The notes under the pieces were generated by a model. It ran no database searches. It saw only the letters and a program-made list of their open reading frames with translations, and had not been told where the DNA came from. A stretch of 5,896 bases of DNA, taken from RGIG8767 sp964386235. Its GTDB lineage: Bacteria; Bacillota; Clostridia; Lachnospirales; Lachnospiraceae. This document shows, piece by piece, positions 1-5,834 of this stretch. A program made the position numbers and the translations under genes. Positions within the stretch are counted from its first letter, which is position 1, and each line of letters opens with the position of its first letter. The stretch lies in contig CAYLSH010000106.1 in NCBI GenBank assembly GCA_964386235.1, forward strand, positions 1 to 5,896. Reading direction: 5' to 3'.

Positions 1-206
1 TCCGATGTCGGCTCCGCCGTTGTTGGCTCCGCACTACCCGGTTCGGATGATGTCGCTTCCCCCGCAACCACGTTCTGCGTGCTTCCTCCTGTATTTTGTC
101 CACTTAACAGTCCACTACCTGCTGAAGTGGCAGACGCACTTACGGTATTGCTCATGAACATCATGAGTGCTAACGCAAATGCCAAGAATCTTTTGGTTTG
201 TCTCAT
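1..206 (-). CDS. N-terminus of a secreted or surface protein (signal peptide plus Ser/Thr/Pro-rich linker), truncated by the window edge
   Basis: A minus-strand reading frame opens with ATG at 206-204 and stays open to the window edge (68 complete codons). The first 26 residues form a classical Sec signal peptide: a basic start (MRQTKR), a hydrophobic core (about residues 7-18, FLAFALALMMFM) and a small-residue end with an AXA site (A24-S25-A26), so cleavage is predicted after A26. The rest is low complexity, rich in Gly, Ser, Thr, Ala, Glu and Pro, with loosely repeated EPxxA units near residues 56-67 (EPGSA, EPTTA, EPTS). Such segments usually act as linkers between the signal peptide and a folded extracellular domain. 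No domain is visible, so whether this is an enzyme, an adhesin or a lipid-free surface protein cannot be told. It is not a lipoprotein, because there is no lipobox cysteine. A good ribosome binding site and its own promoter support the gene being real and transcribed apart from coaX. Confidence 0.82.
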   Translation of the reverse strand, partial: MRQTKRFLAFALALMMFMSNTVSASATSAGSGLLSGQNTGGSTQNVVAGEATSSEPGSAEPTTAEPTS

Positions 207-212
207 AATTGA

Positions 213-220
213 CTTCCCCT
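213..220 (-). promoter_or_regulatory. Ribosome binding site of the secreted-protein gene
   Basis: On the minus strand AGGGGAAG lies 6 nt before the ATG at 206. This purine-rich Shine-Dalgarno sequence fixes the start just ahead of the signal peptide. Confidence 0.7.
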
Positions 221-259
221 TTCTTTATTTGTATTTTGATTCCCATTTCTCTGTCATCG

Positions 260-275
260 GTCGATTCATATCGAC
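260..275 (-). other. Short dyad in the predicted 5' UTR of the secreted-protein gene
   Basis: GTCGAT (260-265) pairs with ATCGAC (270-275) around a 4-nt loop, a 6-bp stem. It falls within the roughly 78-nt leader between the predicted transcription start (near 284) and the start codon. It is too short to call a terminator or riboswitch and may be chance. Confidence 0.25.
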
Positions 276-290
276 ACCTATACATACTCC

Positions 291-320
291 ATTTTACCCC
301 CCCCCGACGGCAAATGTCAA
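291..320 (-). promoter_or_regulatory. Sigma-A-type promoter for the secreted-protein gene, with a nine-G run in the spacer
   Basis: On the minus strand the -35 box TTGACA (320-315, perfect consensus) is followed by an 18-bp spacer and the -10 box TAAAAT (296-291, 5 of 6 to consensus). Transcription would start near 284, giving a leader of about 78 nt. The last nine spacer bases are an uninterrupted G run (C on the plus strand, 297-305) abutting the -10 box. Homopolymer length directly sets the -35/-10 distance: eight G would give the optimal 17 bp and ten would give 19 bp. The promoter is inferred from consensus match and position only. Confidence 0.65.
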
Positions 321-327
321 TGTATAC

Positions 328-373
328 AATACCCCGGGCACTCTGTTTTTTCATACAGAATACCCGGGGTATT
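328..373. promoter_or_regulatory. Two operator-like dyads upstream of the secreted-protein promoter, together an 11-bp inverted repeat
   Basis: AATACCCCGGG (328-338) is the exact reverse complement of CCCGGGGTATT (363-373). Read separately, 359-373 is a perfect odd-centred dyad (AATACCC, G, GGGTATT), and 328-342 is a weaker copy with two mismatches in the right arm (AATACCC, C, GGGCACT). The centres, 335 and 366, are 31 bp apart, close to three helical turns, at about -51 and -82 from the predicted start. An inner stem TCTGT/ACAGA (342-346/355-359) would extend a hairpin. No U-run follows on either strand, so a canonical terminator for the coaX operon is unlikely, though a weak or Rho-assisted end is possible. 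Binding by a dimeric regulator is an inference. Confidence 0.45.
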
Positions 374-397
374 AAAAGGGTGTAAAATATGCTTTTT

Positions 398-1171
398 CTA
401 ATTATGATTCTTTTCGTAGATCACGAGGAGTCCTTTTAACAAAAGGTCCTCGTCGAGGATAATCTCCCGCTTGCAAAAGGGTACGATTTTTTTGGCAAGA
501 CCGCCCGTTGCCACGACGGTGGCCTTTTCTCCCAGTTCTTCTTCGATCCGGTCAATGATGCCGTCCAATGCACCCGCGCTGCTGTAAAGCACACCGCTTT
601 TCATGCATTCCAATGTGTTTTTCCCAATGACTCTCTTGGGTTCTTCGATGCCGATGCCGCTTAACTGGGAAGCACGTTGTGTAAGGGCATCGAGCGATAC
701 GCCCACACCGGGAAGGATCATTCCTCCAATATATTGTTTTTCTTTGTCCACAACGGAAGCGGTCGTTGCCGTTCCCATATCGATCACGATCAAAGGTACC
801 GGGTATTCGGCGATCCCTGCCACTGCGTCCGCTACAAGGTCAGCACCGAGCTGTCCGGGATTGTCCATCTTGATATTCAGTCCCGTTTTTACCCCCGGCC
901 CCAGGACCAGCACTTTTGCTTCTCCACCAAGCACTTTATGCGTGGCAATCCGGACAATGTCCGTAATCTGCGGTACCACGGATGAAATGATCGCTCCTTC
1001 GATATCGGAGCGTTTCATATGGTAGAGATCGAGTACGGTCTTGATGTCCACGGCATATTCCAGTTCGGTTTTGGTGCGAACCGTGGAAAGCCTCTCTATA
1101 AAGTAGGTCTGTTCTTTATCGATACACCCAATCACAATATTGGTATTTCCTATATCCAGTGCAAGGATCAT
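398..1171 (-). CDS. coaX: Type III pantothenate kinase
   Basis: This cytosolic enzyme phosphorylates pantothenate with ATP to 4'-phosphopantothenate, the first step of CoA synthesis. The 257-residue length is typical of the CoaX family (ASKHA fold). Visible motifs are the N-terminal phosphate loop D6-x-G-N-T10, PGQLGAD at 105-111 with the likely catalytic base D111, DMGTATT at 131-137, GGMILPG at 149-155 and ATGG at 221-224. The residue after D111 is Leu, where many relatives have Arg. The start is supported by AGGGGAG 7 nt upstream. The gene lies 20 bp after the stop of the panT-like gene, so it is the last cistron of a coaBC-panT-coaX operon. From family knowledge, type III kinases need a monovalent cation, resist feedback by CoA and escape pantothenamide inhibition. 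Control may therefore be exerted at import or transcription. Confidence 0.96.
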   Translation of the reverse strand: MILALDIGNTNIVIGCIDKEQTYFIERLSTVRTKTELEYAVDIKTVLDLYHMKRSDIEGAIISSVVPQITDIVRIATHKVLGGEAKVLVLGPGVKTGLNIKMDNPGQLGADLVADAVAGIAEYPVPLIVIDMGTATTASVVDKEKQYIGGMILPGVGVSLDALTQRASQLSGIGIEEPKRVIGKNTLECMKSGVLYSSAGALDGIIDRIEEELGEKATVVATGGLAKKIVPFCKREIILDEDLLLKGLLVIYEKNHN

Positions 1172-1178
1172 ATGGCCT

Positions 1179-1185
1179 CTCCCCT
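1179..1185 (-). promoter_or_regulatory. Ribosome binding site of coaX
   Basis: AGGGGAG on the minus strand ends 7 nt before the coaX ATG and lies wholly within the 20-bp gap after the panT stop. This fits tightly coupled translation of the two cistrons. Confidence 0.65.
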
Positions 1186-1191
1186 TCTTTG

Positions 1192-1821
1192 TTATTTACC
1201 GGTATTATATACCTTCAGTACCACTTTTCCAATCGCAAATACCAGTATGGCGGCTGCGATGGCTTCCGGAATGCCGGATGCGGTAACGGTGGTCATAATC
1301 AGTCCGAAAACTGCCGTTACTGCCACATCTTTTGCCTCTGCATACTGTTTTGCAAACAAAAGGTAGATACTTCCCATAACGAAGATGGTGTTGGTCATGG
1401 AACCGATAAAGCCCGTTAAGGCAATGGCGATGTTTGCGTTGCATTTGCATTTCTTAAGGAAAATCCAAAGCCAGCCTGCTACAACGCCGATCAGCATACG
1501 GCATCCTACGGATACCCAGATCGCTTTTACACAGCCGGCAAGTCCCGTTGTACTCAAAAACGGGGAAAATGCAAAGGAAAGAAGTGTCGGTGCAAAGGTG
1601 TTGCTCAATAAGGAGCATACGCCAAAAGTTGCACCTAAAATCGCGCCCGCAAGCGGTCCGAGTACAATTGCGCCGATAATAACCGGGATATGTACGGTTG
1701 TTGCCTTGATAATCGGCAACTGGATCATGCCAAGCGGCGTGTTTGCCAGCACAATGATGATTGCCATCATAAGGGCTACACTTACTGTCCAACGGGTGTC
1801 TTTTTTGTTTGTTTTTGTCAT
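1192..1821 (-). CDS. panT: ECF transporter S component, probably for pantothenate (PanT-like)
   Basis: A 209-residue, highly hydrophobic membrane protein with about six predicted helices (roughly residues 12-32, 44-64, 66-90, 100-121, 130-155 and 185-204, with a further hydrophobic stretch at 165-180) and a short basic N-terminus (MTKTNKKDTR). Size, the Gly/Ala/Pro-rich second and third helices (PVIIGAIVLGPLAGAILG at 46-63) and the AxxxA-like packing pattern in helix 1 fit the substrate-binding S component of an energy-coupling factor vitamin importer. The substrate assignment rests mainly on context: it lies between coaBC and coaX, both enzymes of pantothenate use. It would need the EcfA, EcfA' ATPases and EcfT, not present here, so a shared group II ECF module is expected. 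The start is fixed by AAGGAGG 7 nt upstream. Other vitamin specificities cannot be excluded from sequence alone. Confidence 0.85.
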   Translation of the reverse strand: MTKTNKKDTRWTVSVALMMAIIIVLANTPLGMIQLPIIKATTVHIPVIIGAIVLGPLAGAILGATFGVCSLLSNTFAPTLLSFAFSPFLSTTGLAGCVKAIWVSVGCRMLIGVVAGWLWIFLKKCKCNANIAIALTGFIGSMTNTIFVMGSIYLLFAKQYAEAKDVAVTAVFGLIMTTVTASGIPEAIAAAILVFAIGKVVLKVYNTGK

Positions 1822-1889
1822 CTTTCTTCCTCCTTGTTATCGTTCCTTTCCGGATACAATACGGTGATGGTGCCGGCAAATGCCGACAT
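1818..1889 (-). CDS. Possible 23-codon leader ORF overlapping the panT start
   Basis: In the coaBC-panT gap an ATG at 1889-1887 opens a 23-codon frame beginning MSAFAGTITVLYPER and ending in acidic residues (KEEER). Its TGA (1820-1818) overlaps the panT ATG as ATGA, the classic arrangement for translational coupling. GGGAAAG (1903-1897) lies 7 nt before its ATG. The panT Shine-Dalgarno falls within its last codons, which explains the Lys-Glu-Glu end and weakens the coding argument. The peptide resembles nothing I know. It may be a real coupling leader or chance. Confidence 0.25.
   Translation of the reverse strand: MSAFAGTITVLYPERNDNKEEER
1829..1835 (-). promoter_or_regulatory. Strong ribosome binding site of the panT-like gene
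   Basis: A full AAGGAGG lies 7 nt before the ATG at 1821. It is the strongest Shine-Dalgarno in the operon and decides the start of the S component. Confidence 0.8.
1871..1888 (-). other. Intercistronic hairpin between coaBC and the panT-like gene
   Basis: In the minus-strand transcript UGUCGGC (1888-1882) pairs with GCCGGCA (1877-1871) around an AUUU tetraloop: seven base pairs including one G-U. No U-run follows, so it is not an intrinsic terminator. It may act as an RNA processing or stability element, or affect translation of the possible leader ORF, whose start codon it overlaps. Confidence 0.45.
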
Positions 1890-1900
1890 ACTTTTACTTT

Positions 1901-1932
1901 CCCTTTTTTATAAAAGGGATAAAATTTTATCC
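1901..1932 (-). repeat. Two overlapping palindromes at the 3' end of coaBC
   Basis: GGATAAAATTTTATCC (1917-1932) is a perfect 16-bp palindrome inside the last codons of coaBC. It overlaps by two bases a second dyad, CCCTTTT/AAAAGGG (1901-1907/1912-1918), which spans the stop codon. The two folds compete for the shared GG, so they cannot both form completely. AT-rich coding sequence can produce this by chance, and no function is evident. Confidence 0.35.
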
Positions 1933-3110
1933 AGAATGATTCCGGCTGCATCCTCTTTGCTCATCAGATCGAGTGATACTTCCTCATTCTGTGTAATCAG
2001 AGTCAGTACATTGGTATCGCCCGCAAATCCTGCGCCTTCTACTTTTAAGCAGTTGGCCGCGATCATGTCGAGGTTTTTCTTTACCAGTTTGGCTCTGGAA
2101 TTACTGATTACATTGGACGTTTCCATGGAAAATCCGCATAAGAACTGTCCTTTTCTTTTATGTTCTCCCAGATATTTTAAGATGTCGTTCGTCCGCTCTA
2201 AGGGTATGGACAACTGATCGTCGCTTTTTTTCATTTTTTCATCGGATACGGTTGCGGGACGATAGTCCGCCACGGCTGCCGCCTTGATGATGATATCCTG
2301 CTCATCACTGACGGATGTGACCGCATCAAACATATCCTTTGCCGATACAATGGGCACGTAATGTACAAAGGGAGGCGGTGTAAGTGCACTCTGTCCGCTC
2401 ACAAGCGTCACTTCTCCCCCTCTAAGCATTGCCATCTTTGCCAGCGCATATCCCATCTTGCCGGATGAATGGTTGGTGATGTAACGGACCGGATCGATCG
2501 CTTCCTGTGTCGGTCCTGCCGTTATGAGTATTTTTTTACCGGCTAAGTCTTTTTCAATAGCAATCTCTTTTAGGATATAGTCCAGTAATACTTCCGGTTC
2601 GGGCATCTTGCCGGCTCCGGTGTCGCCACAGGCAAGGTAGCCGTTTGCCGGATCTATGATGTGATACCCGTATCTTTGCAAGGTGTTTAAATTGTCCTGC
2701 AAAACCGGATTCTCATACATATTGGTGTTCATCGCCGGGGACACGTAGACGGGGCATTTGCACGCCATCAGTGTGGTCGTGAGCATATCGTCTGCGATCC
2801 CGTGGGCAAGTTTGCCGATCACGTTGGCAGTTGCCGGTGCAAGCATCACAACATCTGCTTTTTTGGCTATGGATACATGTTCTACCTGGAACTGAAAATT
2901 GCGGTCAAAGGTATCCACCAGACATTTATTGCCCGTGAGGGTCTCAAATGTGATGGGGTTGATAAAATTGGTCGCATTGCGTGTCATCAGCACATGGACA
3001 TCCGCGTCCAGTTTGCGAAGGGCACTGGCAAGGGATGCAATCTTGTATGCCGCAATGGATCCTGTCACGCCGAGTAATACGGTTTTACCACCGAGTAATC
3101 TCCTGTTCAT
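1908..3110 (-). CDS. coaBC: Bifunctional phosphopantothenate-cysteine ligase / phosphopantothenoylcysteine decarboxylase
   Basis: This cytosolic flavoprotein joins 4'-phosphopantothenate to cysteine (C-terminal CoaB, using CTP in bacteria) and then decarboxylates the product to 4'-phosphopantetheine (N-terminal CoaC, FMN-dependent). The 400-residue length is typical of full fused Dfp proteins. The CoaC half (about 1-185) shows GVTGSIAAYK at 14-23 for FMN binding, the active-site His in EHVS (H78), PAMNTNM at 125-131 and the flap cysteine C161 in ACGDTGAGKMPEP. The CoaB half (about 190-400) opens with KILITAGPTQEAIDPVRYI and carries NHSSGKMG (N213 on), AAAVADYRP and TNDIL at 307-311. AAAGGA lies 9 nt before the ATG; a closer AGGAG leaves only 1 nt and is probably not used. 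It is the first gene of the CoA operon, behind a strong promoter and 86 bp ahead of the panT-like gene. Confidence 0.97.
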   Translation of the reverse strand: MNRRLLGGKTVLLGVTGSIAAYKIASLASALRKLDADVHVLMTRNATNFINPITFETLTGNKCLVDTFDRNFQFQVEHVSIAKKADVVMLAPATANVIGKLAHGIADDMLTTTLMACKCPVYVSPAMNTNMYENPVLQDNLNTLQRYGYHIIDPANGYLACGDTGAGKMPEPEVLLDYILKEIAIEKDLAGKKILITAGPTQEAIDPVRYITNHSSGKMGYALAKMAMLRGGEVTLVSGQSALTPPPFVHYVPIVSAKDMFDAVTSVSDEQDIIIKAAAVADYRPATVSDEKMKKSDDQLSIPLERTNDILKYLGEHKRKGQFLCGFSMETSNVISNSRAKLVKKNLDMIAANCLKVEGAGFAGDTNVLTLITQNEEVSLDLMSKEDAAGIILDKILSLL

Positions 3111-3144
3111 GCTCCTGTATCCTTTGCTTTCTTATTTTTGATCA

Positions 3145-3165
3145 GACACCATTATACCCCGTGTC
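3145..3165. promoter_or_regulatory. Dyad straddling the -10 box of the coaBC promoter
   Basis: GACAC (3145-3149) and GTGTC (3161-3165) form 5-bp inverted arms around an 11-bp centre that contains the whole -10 hexamer. Occupancy here would block RNA polymerase, so an operator is conceivable. The arms are short and chance is not excluded. Confidence 0.3.
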
Positions 3166-3179
3166 AAAAGTAATTGCAA
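3151..3179 (-). promoter_or_regulatory. Promoter of the coaBC-panT-coaX operon
   Basis: On the minus strand TTGCAA (3179-3174, 4 of 6 to TTGACA) is followed by exactly 17 bp and a perfect TATAAT (3156-3151). Transcription would start near 3144, leaving a leader of about 33 nt before the coaBC ATG. It starts 19 bp after the ATPase stop, so the CoA genes have their own promoter even if some ATPase transcripts read through. I saw no convincing terminator between the two. Confidence 0.75.
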
Positions 3180-3198
3180 CCTGCGGATTTTCCTTATT

Positions 3199-5814
3199 TT
3201 ATGCAGAAAATGCTGTTTTGATACCTTTCACGCACTGAATAATAAGGGTTGGTAAAAAGGCAAGCAACACAATAAGGAGTACCTGAGTGCCGCTTAGGGC
3301 TGTGACTGCAAACAGTCCCTGCATAAACGGGGCAAAGAGTACAAAAGCAAGAAGTGCACTTCCCAAAACAAAGGCACCGACGCTCCACATATTACTCGTG
3401 AGTCCTACTTTTAACAGGAAGCTCTCACTGCGGCAGGTAAAGCCATGAAACAAACGTGCCAGCGTGAGGGTGGCAAATGCCATGGTGCTTGCTTTGGCTG
3501 CACCCTCTTCCATACCGATAAAATAGCCGCCCAGCGTGGCCGCTGCAATCAGCAGACCATATCCCAGCAAATGCAGACAGAATTCTTTTGTGAGCATTCC
3601 TTTCTTCGGATCCCTTGGTTTGTTTTTCAAAAGAAGGGGATCGGAGGGCTCCATGCCGATTGCCAGCGCCGGAAGGGAATCCGTGATCAGGTTGATAAAT
3701 AACAGGTGTACCGGTTCAAACGGCGTATCGAGTGCTAACAGGGAGCAGAACAATACTACGAGGATCGCCGCCATATTGCCGGAGAGCAAAAACTGGATGG
3801 CATTCATAATGTTGCGGTATACATTTCGTCCGTTCAGTACGGCTTTTATAATGGTGGCAAAATTATCATCCGCAAGGATCATTGCCGATGCATCCTTGGA
3901 GACTTCAGTGCCGGTAATGCCCATAGCCACGCCGATATCTGCTTTTTTTAGTGCCGGTGCATCGTTAACACCATCGCCTGTCATGGCAACCACATTGCCC
4001 TTTGCCTGCCATGCATCCACGATCCGGATCTTATTTTCCGGTGAAACACGTGCATACACGGATACTTTTTTTAGCACCTGCGCCAGTTCTTCTTCGGAAA
4101 GGGCATCGAGTTCCTGTCCGGTAAGTGCCATATCACCCTCTTTAAAAATACCGATCTGTTTTGCAATTGCCGTTGCCGTTACTTTATGGTCGCCGGTAAT
4201 CATAACCGGACGGATGCCGGCGCTGATGGCATCTGCTACCGCCGCCATGGATTCTTCCCTGGGCGGGTCGATCATGGACACAAGACCCACGAATACATAG
4301 CCGCATTCATTTTCCATGCAGAGGCATTCATCATCCTCACATTCCCGATAGGCAAAAGCAAGAACGCGCAGACCGTTTTGTGAAAAAATACGGTTCTGTC
4401 TTATAATCTCCTCCCGGTCTTTTTCGGTGATCTTACGCACACCGTCCTTTGTCGCAATATCCGTAACCCGATCCAGTAATACATCCACAGCACCTTTGGT
4501 AAAAATCGTAGGAATGCCGTGCACCCTGTATTTGGTGCTCATCAGTTTCCGGTCGGAATCAAACGGAATCTCTTCCATTCGTTCCATCATACTGCGGATA
4601 TCTTCTTCGGTTGCCCCGTCTTTTACCAATCCGGTTTTTCTTGCCATATTTAACAGACAGGTTTCGGTCGGATCCCCGATTTCTTTTTCCCCGCTGATGG
4701 AGGAGTCATTATTTAAAATGGCAATGTATAAAAGGTATCTGTGAAGGGATTGGGTAATGTCAATCTCTTCGGGAATGATGCATCTGCCGTCTACATACAC
4801 TTCTTTTACGGTCATCTTATTCTGTGTCAGGGTACCCGTCTTATCGGAGCAGATAACGGACACGCATCCTAAGCTTTCCACCGCTTTTAATTCTTTGATA
4901 ATGGCATTGTCCGCCGCCATTTTTCTCGTTCCCATCGCCTGTACGATCGTGACGATGGAACTGAGGGCTTCCGGAATCGCAGCTACGGCAAGAGCCACCG
5001 CAAACATCATGGAATCCAGGATTGCTTCGCCCTGGAACATACGCAGTCCGAACACAATCACGCTGATGATCATAATGATGATTGCCAGTTTTTTACTAAA
5101 TTCATCCAGACTGACCTGTAAAGGGGTCTTCTTATTCTGTGTCTTATTCATCAGGGCTGCGATCATACCCATCCGGGTCTGCATACCGGTTGCGGTTACC
5201 AGCACATTTGCGCGTCCATAGGTAACAAGACTGCCGGAAAACACCATGTTATAACGGTCCCCGAGTGCTGCTTCGCCCTGTATGTCCTCGTCTTTTTTAT
5301 CCACGTTGGTGGATTCACCCGTAAGGGAACTTTCGTTTACCTGCAAAGAATAATTGGAAAGGATTCTTCCGTCCGCCGCGATCATATCCCCGGCTTCTAA
5401 CAAAAGTACATCACCCGGTACAATTTCTCTGGAAGCAATCTCTGTCTTTTTCCCATCCCGAAGCACCTTGGCTCTGGGTGCGGACAATTCTTTTAACGCA
5501 TCCAGTGATTTTTCGGCTTTGACATACTGGACAGTACCGAGGATGGCATTTAACACGATTACCACTAAGATTACGATGGTACTTTCCACATTGCCCGACA
5601 CCATGGATATGACGGCTGCTGCAATCAGGATTATAACAAGCAGATCTGCAAACTGTCCTAAAAATACGGAGAGCACGCTTTTCTTTCCCTGTTCCTGTAA
5701 AACATTTTCGCCTTTTTCTTCCAACAAAGTCCTCGCCTTTTCCCCACTAAGACCACCTGGGGAACCAAACTTAACAGTCAGTTCCTCTTTTGACATCTGA
5801 TACACTTCTTTCAT
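3199..5814 (-). CDS. Calcium-transporting P-type ATPase (P2/SERCA-like, LMCA1-type)
   Basis: A membrane pump that hydrolyses ATP to export Ca2+, usually in exchange for protons. The 871 residues are normal for bacterial SERCA-like pumps with ten helices. Visible parts: actuator motif TGES (165-168), helix M4 with PEAL (P281, E282), phosphorylation site DKTGT (D324), nucleotide-binding KGA (440-442), TGD (540-542), hinge TGDGVND (612-618), M5 around N680, and M6 with NLITD (N708, T711, D712). By alignment from memory with SERCA1a, E309, N768, N796, T799 and D800 are kept. E771 becomes A683 and E908 becomes R787, as in Listeria LMCA1, which moves one Ca2+. I chose the ATG at 5814 because AAGGAGA lies 7 nt before it. 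The in-frame ATG at 5838 would add eight residues (MKEKGDRT) but has no ribosome binding site and sits inside a dyad. Mn2+ or mixed specificity cannot be excluded. Confidence 0.94.
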   Translation of the reverse strand: MKEVYQMSKEELTVKFGSPGGLSGEKARTLLEEKGENVLQEQGKKSVLSVFLGQFADLLVIILIAAAVISMVSGNVESTIVILVVIVLNAILGTVQYVKAEKSLDALKELSAPRAKVLRDGKKTEIASREIVPGDVLLLEAGDMIAADGRILSNYSLQVNESSLTGESTNVDKKDEDIQGEAALGDRYNMVFSGSLVTYGRANVLVTATGMQTRMGMIAALMNKTQNKKTPLQVSLDEFSKKLAIIIMIISVIVFGLRMFQGEAILDSMMFAVALAVAAIPEALSSIVTIVQAMGTRKMAADNAIIKELKAVESLGCVSVICSDKTGTLTQNKMTVKEVYVDGRCIIPEEIDITQSLHRYLLYIAILNNDSSISGEKEIGDPTETCLLNMARKTGLVKDGATEEDIRSMMERMEEIPFDSDRKLMSTKYRVHGIPTIFTKGAVDVLLDRVTDIATKDGVRKITEKDREEIIRQNRIFSQNGLRVLAFAYRECEDDECLCMENECGYVFVGLVSMIDPPREESMAAVADAISAGIRPVMITGDHKVTATAIAKQIGIFKEGDMALTGQELDALSEEELAQVLKKVSVYARVSPENKIRIVDAWQAKGNVVAMTGDGVNDAPALKKADIGVAMGITGTEVSKDASAMILADDNFATIIKAVLNGRNVYRNIMNAIQFLLSGNMAAILVVLFCSLLALDTPFEPVHLLFINLITDSLPALAIGMEPSDPLLLKNKPRDPKKGMLTKEFCLHLLGYGLLIAAATLGGYFIGMEEGAAKASTMAFATLTLARLFHGFTCRSESFLLKVGLTSNMWSVGAFVLGSALLAFVLFAPFMQGLFAVTALSGTQVLLIVLLAFLPTLIIQCVKGIKTAFSA

Positions 5815-5821
5815 GGTACGA

Positions 5822-5828
5822 TCTCCTT
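5822..5828 (-). promoter_or_regulatory. Ribosome binding site that decides the ATPase start
   Basis: AAGGAGA on the minus strand lies 7 nt before the ATG at 5814. It falls inside the eight-codon extension from the upstream ATG at 5838, so the downstream start is favoured. Confidence 0.75.
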
Positions 5829-5834
5829 TTTCCT

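Noticed and set aside
328..373. Intrinsic terminator for the coaX operon
   Set aside because: The stem is good, but neither strand has a U-run after it. The minus-strand continuation is GTATACATTGACA, which includes the -35 box of the next promoter. It was kept as an operator-like dyad instead.
79..375. Plus-strand open frame of 98 codons opposite the signal-peptide gene and its promoter region
   Set aside because: It runs through the promoter, the nine-C run and the operator-like dyads, has no ribosome binding site and no protein-like composition. The minus-strand gene with its signal peptide explains the region better.
207..397. Riboswitch in the non-coding region before the secreted-protein gene
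   Set aside because: The predicted transcript leader is only about 78 nt with one 6-bp dyad, and no known riboswitch core could be recognised.
3161..3169. TTGACA at 3168-3163 as the -35 box of the coaBC promoter
   Set aside because: It is a perfect hexamer but lies only about 6 bp from TATAAT, far too close. TTGCAA at 3179-3174 gives the correct 17-bp spacing.
3181..3214. Terminator after the ATPase gene (ATTTTC/GAAAAT and CTGC/GCAG pairings)
   Set aside because: The arms are only 4-6 bp, mostly A-T, with long loops and no following U-run, so the pairing is not convincing.
3536..4300. Long plus-strand open frame (254 codons) inside the ATPase gene
   Set aside because: It is antisense to well-conserved P-type ATPase motifs (TGDGVND, M5, M6) and its Ser/Ala/Pro/Ile-rich translation is typical of a mirror frame. 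The same applies to the plus-strand frames at 603-1025, 1385-1867, 4757-5221 and 5354-5800.
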